Shown here piece after piece: positions 1 to 4,407 of a stretch of 5,260 bases of DNA. Location: NCBI GenBank assembly GCA_046155815.1, contig JBJXFY010000221.1:1-5260 (forward strand), read 5' to 3'. Within the stretch, counting starts at the first letter, position 1. The number at the start of each line of letters is the position of its first letter. A model generated the notes under the pieces. The model made no database searches. It was not told where the DNA came from and saw nothing but the letters and a program-made list of their open reading frames with translations. This stretch comes from JBJXFY01 sp046155815. Its GTDB lineage: Bacteria; Verrucomicrobiota; Verrucomicrobiia; Limisphaerales; CAIMTB01. The position numbers were made by a program, and so were the translations under genes.

Positions 1-697
1 TGATCGTGTGCGCCTGGTGCGCCGGGCTGAAGCTGGCGATGCTCCTCACGACGGCGCCGTCGTAGGTCAGGCGCTCGTAGATCTCGTCGCTCATGATGAG
101 CACGCCCTGCTCCACGCAGACGTCGCCCAGGGCCTTCACCTCGTCGGGCGTGTACACGCTTCCGGTGGGATTGCTCGGGGAGTTGAGGATGAACAGGCGC
201 GTGCGCGGCGTGATCGCGGCGCGGAGCTGCGCGGGGGTGACCTTGAACTCGGACTGGTCCGTGGTCTCCAGGATCGCCGGGGTCGCGCCGGCGAGCTTCA
301 CCATCTCCGGATAGCTCAGCCAGTAGGGCGAGGGGATGATGACCTCGTCGCCCTCCTGGCAGGTGGCGAGGATGACGTTGTAGCAGGAGTGCTTGCCGCC
401 GTTGCTGACGATGATCTGCGAGGGCTGGTAGGTGAGGCCGTTCTCGCGTTGGAACTTCGCCGCGATGGCCTCGCGCAGCTCGGGGATGCCGCTGCTGGGG
501 GTGTACTTGGTGAAGCCGTCCGCCAGGGCCTTCGCGGCGGCGTCCTTGATGTGCTGCGGGGTGTCGAAGTCCGGCTCGCCCGCGCCGAAGCCCACCACGT
601 CCTCGCCGGCGGCCTTCATCGCCTTGGCCTTGGAATCAATGGCCAGCGTGAGGGACGGGGACAGGGACGCGGCGCGGCGCGCAATCGGATAAACCAT
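1..697 (-). CDS. aspC: Aspartate aminotransferase, class I PLP-dependent, subgroup Ib (partial, C-terminus outside window)
   Basis: Transfers the amino group between aspartate and 2-oxoglutarate using PLP, in the cytoplasm; it links the citric acid cycle to amino acid synthesis. Reading the minus strand from ATG at 697 gives 232 residues without a stop before the window edge. Seen: ARRAASLSPSLTLAIDSKAK near residues 6-25, GAGEPDFDTP (38-47) in the substrate-binding loop, YTPSSGIPELR (65-75), NGGKHS (99-104) at the PLP phosphate site, SPYWLSYPEM (123-132) with the ring-stacking aromatic, NSPSNPTG (172-179) with the conserved Asn, and SDEIYE (203-208) with the Asp expected to contact the PLP ring nitrogen and the Tyr that follows. 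The catalytic lysine lies further on and is not in the window. The ATG fits the usual family N-terminus; no Shine-Dalgarno motif precedes it. Some Ib enzymes also act on prephenate (arogenate route to Phe/Tyr), which cannot be separated here. Transcribed divergently from the desaturase. Confidence 0.93.
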   Translation of the reverse strand, partial: MVYPIARRAASLSPSLTLAIDSKAKAMKAAGEDVVGFGAGEPDFDTPQHIKDAAAKALADGFTKYTPSSGIPELREAIAAKFQRENGLTYQPSQIIVSNGGKHSCYNVILATCQEGDEVIIPSPYWLSYPEMVKLAGATPAILETTDQSEFKVTPAQLRAAITPRTRLFILNSPSNPTGSVYTPDEVKALGDVCVEQGVLIMSDEIYERLTYDGAVVRSIASFSPAHQAHTI

Positions 698-762
698 AAG
701 GGCCGCCAAGTTGGCCGGTGCCCCGGCGGGCAGCAAGGGGTTGGCGGCAGCGCGCCCGTGGT

Positions 763-805
763 GGCGACGTCCCGTCGCCGAGAGTGTGCGCGGCGCCCCG
801 CCGCG
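763..805 (+). repeat. Two-hairpin intergenic repeat, copy A
   Basis: Two adjacent perfect hairpins: GGCGACG (763-769) pairs with CGTCGCC (773-779) around a 3-nt loop, and CGCGGCG (789-795) pairs with CGCCGCG (799-805) around loop CCC. The same order and near-identical sequence recurs at 3828-3872: shared CCCGTCGCCGA, then a 7-nt divergent linker of the same length, then CGCGGCGCCCCGCC. Both copies lie in intergenic DNA in the same orientation, which suggests a dispersed REP-like or structured intergenic element. With only two copies visible the family assignment is inference. Confidence 0.6.
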
Positions 806-839
806 AGGGGCGGGCGGTGCAGAAGTCCAAGCGCTCCGG

Positions 840-863
840 GCCAGCCGCGGGGGCGCGGCTGGC
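840..863. other. Perfect 10-bp hairpin with GGGG loop
   Basis: Positions 840-849 (GCCAGCCGCG) are exactly complementary to 854-863 (CGCGGCTGGC), leaving a four-base GGGG loop. No T-tract follows on either strand, so it is not a standard intrinsic terminator. It sits in the middle of a divergent intergenic region, upstream of both genes. It could be part of the same structured element as copy A of the repeat (it begins 35 bp after it), or a GC-rich coincidence. Function unknown. Confidence 0.45.
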
Positions 864-1013
864 GGCGCCCGGGGCGGGCGCGGTCCCCTGGCCTGATCGT
901 ACGGCTCAAGCCTGGTCCCGCCGCCGGTCGGAGGGCCTCCGGCCGTTCATCCGGCCCGGCTGGCTTTCCGCTTCATCCAGGATCGGGGTGGTGGAGAATT
1001 GCCGGATTCCGAT

Positions 1014-1042
1014 TCGACAAAGCGCCCCTTTTCGAGCATCCT
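1014..1042 (+). promoter_or_regulatory. Weak candidate promoter of the desaturase-lpxD unit
   Basis: TCGACA (1014-1019) matches five of six bases of the sigma-70 -35 consensus. It is followed after 17 bp by CATCCT (1037-1042), only a 3/6 match to the -10. It lies in the locally AT-richer stretch before the desaturase and would give a leader of roughly 15 nt. This is a guess from spacing and position; the true promoter could be elsewhere in 900-1063. Confidence 0.2.
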
Positions 1043-1063
1043 GCGCCTCCGTGAACTACTCCT

Positions 1064-2038
1064 ATGCGAACCGGTAAGGACTTGGTCCTGGCCACCAAGC
1101 CCTACGCGGTTGACCACCCCTTGAGAAGCTGGTGGTGCATCCTGTCCACCGGGATTCTGCTGCTGGCGGCCCTGGCCGGTGCCTTCGTCGAATTTCATCC
1201 GGCCGTCCGGCTGGCGTGCAGCGTCGCCGCAGGGCTGCTGGTGCTCCGTTTCTTCGTCATCTACCACGACCAGCAGCATCACGCGATCCTGCCGCGGTCG
1301 AGGGTGGCGGAGGGGATCATGCGGGTCTTCGGGGTCCTTTCGCTCAGTCCGAGCAGCGTCTGGCGCAGCTCGCACAACCACCACCACAACCACAATTCCA
1401 AGCTGCGCGGCTCGCACATCGGCTCCTTCCCGATCATGACCCGTGAGCAGTATGAAAAGACGCCCCGGTCACGGCGCGTGCAGTATCTTTTCATGCGCCA
1501 CCCGCTGACGATCCTCTTCGGATACGTCTTCGTCTTCCTCTGGGGCATGTGCCTCTTCCCGTTCATCAACGAACCGAGAAAGCACTTCGACTCGCTGGTG
1601 GCCCTGGTGCTGCACCTGGTGATCGGTGCCGCGCTGTTTTGGTCCTTCGGCTGGCAGACCCTGCTCTTCGTCCAAACCATCCCGCACTTTGTCGCGTGCG
1701 CCATCGGCTCGTACCTGTTCTACGCGCAGCACAACTTCCCCGCCGTGGCGTTCAAGCACAGCGGCGGCTGGACCTACGAGGGCGCCGCGCTCGAGTCCTC
1801 GAGCTTCATGCGCACGGGACCGATCATGGCCTGGATCACCGGCAACATCGGCTACCACCACCTGCATCATCTGAACTCCAAGATCCCCTTCTACCGCCTG
1901 CCCGAGGCCATGCGCGCCATCCCGGAGCTGCAGCAGCCCAAGGTGACCTCCCTCAACCCCGCCGAGATCCTCCGCTGCCTGCGCCTGAAGGTCTGGGATG
2001 TCGAGGCGCAGCGCATGGTCGGACTGCGCGACGTGTAA
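1064..2038 (+). CDS. Membrane fatty acid desaturase (acyl-lipid desaturase family)
   Basis: Predicted inner-membrane di-iron enzyme that inserts a double bond into fatty acyl chains using O2 and reducing equivalents from a ferredoxin-type donor (family knowledge). The 324 residues carry the three histidine boxes of the family: HDQQHH (68-73), HNHHH within 104-108, and HHLHH (265-269). The last box sits in a strongly typical context, GNIGYHHLHHLNSKIP (260-275), resembling delta-12/omega-6 type desaturases. An extra QHNF at 222-225 is also family-like. Hydrophobic segments occur at about 23-42, 47-66, 146-168, 177-196 and 198-220, with the boxes in polar stretches. The ATG at 1064 is the first plausible start and has no clear Shine-Dalgarno. 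lpxD follows after 16 bp, suggesting co-transcription. Regiospecificity and substrate (phospholipid or lipid-A acyl chain) cannot be read from the sequence. Confidence 0.9.
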   Translation: MRTGKDLVLATKPYAVDHPLRSWWCILSTGILLLAALAGAFVEFHPAVRLACSVAAGLLVLRFFVIYHDQQHHAILPRSRVAEGIMRVFGVLSLSPSSVWRSSHNHHHNHNSKLRGSHIGSFPIMTREQYEKTPRSRRVQYLFMRHPLTILFGYVFVFLWGMCLFPFINEPRKHFDSLVALVLHLVIGAALFWSFGWQTLLFVQTIPHFVACAIGSYLFYAQHNFPAVAFKHSGGWTYEGAALESSSFMRTGPIMAWITGNIGYHHLHHLNSKIPFYRLPEAMRAIPELQQPKVTSLNPAEILRCLRLKVWDVEAQRMVGLRDV

Positions 2039-2054
2039 ACCCGCCCGGGCCGCC

Positions 2055-3086
2055 ATGCCGCTCACCGTCGCCCAGGCCGCCGAAAAGGTCCGCGGCGAGC
2101 TTGTCGGCGACGGATCGCTCGTTCTCCACGGACTCGCGCCCGCGGACCAGGCGCGCCCCGGCGACCTGACCTTCGCCGAGAACGAGGCCTACTTCGCCGC
2201 CGCCGAAGCCAGCCAGGCCGCGGCGATCCTCGTGGCCGGGCCGTTCACCTCCGCCTCCAAGGCGCTCATCCGCGTGGCCCAGCCGCGCATCGCGCTGGCC
2301 CGCCTGCTGCCGCTGTTCTTCCCTCCGGACGAGTTCGAGCCCGGCATCCACCCCGGTGCCGTGGTCGCGCCCTCCGCGCAGGTGGATCCCACCGCCCACG
2401 TCGGCGCCGGCTGCGTGATTGGCGAACGCGTGCGCCTCGGCGCCCGCGCCGTGCTCATGGGCGGCAACCACGTCGGCCGCGACTGCCGCCTCGGCGACGA
2501 CCTGCGGCTCTTTCCGAACGTGGTCCTGTACCCGCGCACGCAGGTCGGCCACCGCGTCCACATCCACGCCGGCACGGTGATCGGCTCGGACGGCTACGGC
2601 TACGTGCTCGACGAGGGCCGGCACCGGAAGTTCCTCCAGGTCGGCCACGTCGTGATCGGCGACGACGTGGAGATCGGGGCCAACGCGGCCATCGACCGCG
2701 GCGCGCTCGGGCCGACGGTCATCGGCGAGGGCACCAAGATTGATAACCTCGTCCACGTCGCCCACAACGTCGTCATCGGCCGCCATTGCCTGATCATGGG
2801 GCAGGTTGGCTTTGCGGGCAGCACTCGGCTCGGTGACTACGCCGTGGTGGCTTCGCAGTCGGGCATTGCCGGCCACCTCAAGGTCGGAAGCCAGGTCATG
2901 ATCGGCGCGAAGTCCGGCGTCATGCGCGACATCCCGGATGGCGGCCGGGTGCTCGGGATCCCCGCCGCGCCCGACAAGCAGGCCAAGCGGCAAATGATCG
3001 CCGTGACGCAGCTCCCGGAGGCCCTCCGCCGCCTCCGCGAGCTGGAACAGCGGGTGACGGATCTGGCGGCGCACCTGCCGGGCTGA
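2055..3086 (+). CDS. lpxD: UDP-3-O-(3-hydroxyacyl)glucosamine N-acyltransferase LpxD
   Basis: Third acylation step of lipid A synthesis: transfers an R-3-hydroxyacyl chain from acyl carrier protein to the 2-amino group of UDP-3-O-acyl-glucosamine, in the cytoplasm as a homotrimer. The 343-residue length matches the family (E. coli LpxD is 341). Residues 1-95 form the uridine-binding N-terminal domain, with RPGDLTFAEN (34-43). Residues about 97-300 are a left-handed beta-helix of hexapeptide repeats (such as VIGERV, VIGDDV, VIGEGT). NLVHVAHNVVIG (231-242) holds the expected catalytic His237, and GIAGHLKVG (270-278) carries a second conserved His274. The C-terminal helix ends in a heptad-like LRRLRELEQRV (324-334). 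I place the start at ATG 2055: an upstream in-frame ATG at 1998 would add 19 unrelated residues and overlap the desaturase. No Shine-Dalgarno is visible. It stands apart from fabZ/lpxA and instead follows the desaturase. Confidence 0.96.
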   Translation: MPLTVAQAAEKVRGELVGDGSLVLHGLAPADQARPGDLTFAENEAYFAAAEASQAAAILVAGPFTSASKALIRVAQPRIALARLLPLFFPPDEFEPGIHPGAVVAPSAQVDPTAHVGAGCVIGERVRLGARAVLMGGNHVGRDCRLGDDLRLFPNVVLYPRTQVGHRVHIHAGTVIGSDGYGYVLDEGRHRKFLQVGHVVIGDDVEIGANAAIDRGALGPTVIGEGTKIDNLVHVAHNVVIGRHCLIMGQVGFAGSTRLGDYAVVASQSGIAGHLKVGSQVMIGAKSGVMRDIPDGGRVLGIPAAPDKQAKRQMIAVTQLPEALRRLRELEQRVTDLAAHLPG

Positions 3087-3124
3087 GCTGCTCGCGGTGC
3101 TTGCCGCCCGGCCCGCGTTGACTA

Positions 3125-3150
3125 CGGTCACCGGGTGTCCGCGGTCACCG
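3125..3150 (+). repeat. Short direct repeat of a palindromic 9-mer spanning the Uma2 start codon
   Basis: CGGTCACCG occurs at 3125-3133 and again at 3142-3150, starts 17 bp apart. Each copy is a 4+1+4 palindrome (CGGT-c-ACCG). The GTG start at 3135 lies between them, and a TTGACT (3118-3123) resembling a -35 box lies just upstream, though I find no matching -10 at 17 bp. It may be a small operator-like site or a translational element, or chance in GC-rich DNA. Confidence 0.3.
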
Positions 3151-3812
3151 CTCCGACTCCTCGCCGCCGCCCCGCGCCGCTCCGGCCCCGACCGCCCGCA
3201 TCGCCCAAGCTCGCGCCCGGCCGCTTCCTGACCTCCGAACAGTTCCTCGAGTGGCTCGAACCGGGCCTCCATGCCGACCTCCTCGGCGGCGAAATCCACA
3301 TGCACTCGCCCGTCAATCTCCGCCACGCAAACCTCGTCAACTTCCTCGACCACTTCCTGCGCTCGTTCCTTGAGGAGCATCCCCTCGGCGCGCTCCACCG
3401 CGAGACCGTTGCCGTCCGCCTCAGCATCCGCGACACCTTCCTGCCGGACCTCTGCTACTTCACCAAGGCCCAGGCCGGCCGGCTGCTGCCGACCCACGCG
3501 CCCTTCGCGCCCACGTTCGTGGCCGAGGTGCTGTCGCCCGCCACCGCGGGGAACGACCGCCAGCGCAAGTTCGCCGCCTACGAGCTGCACGGCGTGCAGG
3601 AGTACTGGATTCTCGACCCCGAGGGCGGCGACCACCGCTTCTACCGCCGGGCCGGCGACATGCTCGCCGAGTTCGCCGCCGGCGCGCCGCGGATCGAATC
3701 CGCCAGCATCCCGGGCTTCGCCCTGCGCCGCGACTGGCTGAACCCCGACCGCCTGCCCCGCGTGGCCGACTGCCTCGCCAAGCTCCGCCGAGCCGCCAGC
3801 CGCCGCCGCTGA
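3135..3812 (+). CDS. Uma2-family (DUF820) PD-(D/E)XK endonuclease-like protein
   Basis: A 225-residue protein of the Uma2 family, which has a restriction-endonuclease-like fold; its biological role is not established. Family landmarks: FLTSEQFLEWLE (31-42) and a DLLGGEIHMHSP stretch (48-59) equivalent to the usual YELIDGEL region; FLPDLCYF (102-109) with the putative metal-binding Asp105; FVAEVLSPAT (128-137) with Glu131; a DRQRKFAAYE segment (141-150) with Lys145; and GVQEYWILDPE (153-163), the most diagnostic motif. The D...E...K set is complete, so the active site looks intact. Residues 6-28 are Pro/Arg-rich low complexity and probably precede the folded domain. GTG 3135 is the only plausible start, since no in-frame ATG occurs before residue 56 and the frame is open back to the lpxD stop; no Shine-Dalgarno is seen. 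It follows lpxD by 48 bp and may be read from the same transcript, but nothing ties it functionally to lipid A. Confidence 0.85.
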   Translation: MSAVTAPTPRRRPAPLRPRPPASPKLAPGRFLTSEQFLEWLEPGLHADLLGGEIHMHSPVNLRHANLVNFLDHFLRSFLEEHPLGALHRETVAVRLSIRDTFLPDLCYFTKAQAGRLLPTHAPFAPTFVAEVLSPATAGNDRQRKFAAYELHGVQEYWILDPEGGDHRFYRRAGDMLAEFAAGAPRIESASIPGFALRRDWLNPDRLPRVADCLAKLRRAASRRR

Positions 3813-3827
3813 CGTGCCCTTCCGGGG

Positions 3828-3872
3828 CGGCGACGACCCCGTCGCCGAACGTTTCCGCGGCGCCCCGCCCCG
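3828..3872 (+). repeat. Two-hairpin intergenic repeat, copy B
   Basis: CGGCGACG (3828-3835) pairs perfectly with CGTCGCCG (3840-3847) around loop ACCC. CGCGGCG (3856-3862) then pairs with CGCCCCG (3866-3872) around loop CCC, with a single C-C mismatch. This matches copy A (763-805) in sequence, order, spacing and orientation. An alternative stem CCGGGT (3870-3875) with ACCCGG (3889-3894) competes with the second hairpin. Starting 15 bp after the Uma2-family stop codon, it could double as a transcription terminator, although no strong T-tract follows. Confidence 0.6.
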
Positions 3873-3918
3873 GGTGGGTGACCTGGCAACCCGGACATCG
3901 AGGCGTCGCCCCCACCTC

Positions 3919-3938
3919 CTGCGACCGGGGCGTCGCAG
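3919..3938. other. 7-bp hairpin upstream of the repressor promoter
   Basis: CTGCGAC (3919-3925) is the exact reverse complement of GTCGCAG (3932-3938), with a six-base loop CGGGGC. No T-run follows, so a classical terminator is unlikely. It lies between repeat copy B and the candidate BlaI operator. It may belong to the repeat element or be incidental. Confidence 0.35.
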
Positions 3939-3954
3939 CCACTCCTCTCCATCC

Positions 3955-3982
3955 GTAGAGAATTTCCGCTTGCGTTCTCTAC
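3955..3982 (+). promoter_or_regulatory. Candidate BlaI-family operator (28-bp inverted repeat)
   Basis: GTAGAGAA (3955-3962) and TTCTCTAC (3975-3982) are perfect reverse complements separated by 12 bp, with arm centres about two helical turns (20 bp) apart. Known BlaI/MecI operators are dyads built on TACA/TGTA. Here the right arm continues to TACA (3980-3983) and the left has CGTA (3954-3957), one base off TGTA. The dyad sits 25 bp before the start codon of the repressor gene, so autoregulation is the natural reading. The operator role is inferred from position, symmetry and family precedent. Confidence 0.6.
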
Positions 3983-3985
3983 AAA
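3956..3985 (+). promoter_or_regulatory. Possible promoter embedded in the operator
   Basis: TAGAGA (3956-3961, 4/6 to the -35 consensus) and TACAAA (3980-3985, 4/6 to the -10) are separated by 18 bp. They overlap the left and right arms of the inverted repeat, an arrangement in which a bound repressor would block RNA polymerase. The implied transcript start near 3992 leaves a very short leader that would cut into the GAGGA motif, so the exact boxes are uncertain. Confidence 0.3.
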
Positions 3986-3989
3986 CGTC

Positions 3990-3994
3990 GAGGA
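3990..3994 (+). promoter_or_regulatory. Ribosome-binding motif GAGGA of the BlaI-like gene
   Basis: GAGGA ends 13 nt before ATG 4008, somewhat further than usual. It is the clearest Shine-Dalgarno-like sequence before any gene start in the window; the other genes show none. It supports ATG 4008 as the start. Confidence 0.5.
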
Positions 3995-4007
3995 AAACGT
4001 CCCCGCC

Positions 4008-4394
4008 ATGCCCAAGCCCGTCGAGCTCACCGCCGCCGAGTGGGCCGTCATCAAGGCCGTCTGGGAGGACGAGCCGGCCACCGCGCCGGCGGTGCAGCAG
4101 CGCCTGGCCGCCGCCACCGGCTGGACCTACAGCACCGTCCGCACCCTGCTCGACCGCATGGCCGCCAAGGGTCTCCTGACCGCGGAAAAGGACGGCAAGC
4201 TCACCTTTTTCCGCGCCGCCGTGACGCGCGCCCAGGCCCAGCGCGGCGAGCTGCTCTACGCGCTCCGGCACGCCTTCGACGGCGCGCTCACGCCCATGAT
4301 CCAGGGCCTCATCGAGACGCGCGATCTGTCCGAGGAGGAGCTCGGGGAGATCGAGTCCCTCATCCGCAGCCGTCGCCGGCAGAAGCGGCGGTGA
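4008..4394 (+). CDS. BlaI/MecI/CopY-family transcriptional repressor
   Basis: A 128-residue DNA-binding repressor, the usual family length. The N-terminal winged helix spans about residues 6-72: LTAAEWAVIKAVWEDEPATA (7-26) is the typical opening, and WTYSTVRTLLDRMAAKGLL (39-57) contains the recognition helix and the following turn. The wing follows at KDGKLTFFRA (61-70). The C-terminal part (about 73-120) is the helical dimerisation region, ending in LSEEELGEIESLI (107-119) and a basic tail. In the family, the dimer represses its own operon and target genes until the partner M56 sensor triggers its cleavage. The M56 gene lies 13 bp downstream, so this is a standard regulator/sensor pair, and a dyad upstream (3955-3982) is a likely binding site. 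No beta-lactamase is nearby, so a bla name is not justified; targets may be elsewhere in the genome. Confidence 0.93.
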   Translation: MPKPVELTAAEWAVIKAVWEDEPATAPAVQQRLAAATGWTYSTVRTLLDRMAAKGLLTAEKDGKLTFFRAAVTRAQAQRGELLYALRHAFDGALTPMIQGLIETRDLSEEELGEIESLIRSRRRQKRR

Positions 4395-4407
4395 ACCTCG
4401 TCCGGCC

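Larger units (their letters stand above)
698..1063. other. Divergent intergenic region with GC hairpins
   Basis: This stretch separates the aminotransferase from the desaturase and must hold both promoters. I see no convincing gene: the open frames crossing it are Arg/Pro/Ala-rich, run antisense into the aminotransferase or out into the desaturase, and resemble no family I know. Positions 763-863 are very GC-rich and contain three perfect hairpins (763-779, 789-805, 840-863). From about 990 to 1063 the composition becomes visibly more AT-rich, as expected for the desaturase promoter zone. No canonical sigma-70 pair stands out for the aminotransferase. Confidence 0.7.
3813..4007. other. Intergenic region between the Uma2-family gene and the BlaI-like repressor
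   Basis: 195 bp without a credible gene. In order it holds copy B of the two-hairpin repeat, a separate 7-bp hairpin at 3919-3938, a 28-bp inverted repeat (3955-3982) likely to be the repressor operator, and a GAGGA ribosome-binding motif. The last 60 bp are clearly more AT-rich than the surroundings, as expected for a promoter. The hairpins may also end transcription coming from the Uma2-family gene. Confidence 0.75.

Noticed and set aside
8..1054. 348-codon plus-strand open frame opposite the aminotransferase
   Set aside because: It is the antisense of a well-conserved aminotransferase followed by intergenic DNA; composition is Gly/Ala/Arg/Val-rich with no recognisable domain.
718..1077. 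Possible small plus-strand gene in the divergent intergenic region (119 codons)
   Set aside because: It covers the hairpin repeat, overlaps the desaturase start, is Arg/Ala/Pro-rich, and has no ribosome-binding site or family resemblance.
1998..2054. Longer lpxD start at ATG 1998
   Set aside because: It would add 19 residues with no similarity to the family N-terminus and overlap the end of the desaturase; ATG 2055 gives the expected 343 residues.
3077..3112. Inverted repeat GCCGGGC (3077-3083) / GCCCGGC (3106-3112) at the lpxD stop as a terminator
   Set aside because: The loop is 22 nt, the stem includes coding sequence and no T-tract follows. It is too weak in this base composition to call a terminator.
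4391..4407. GTG overlapping the repressor stop as an ATGA-like coupled start for the M56 gene
   Set aside because: GTG 4391 is out of frame with the M56 reading frame; ATG 4408 is the first usable start.
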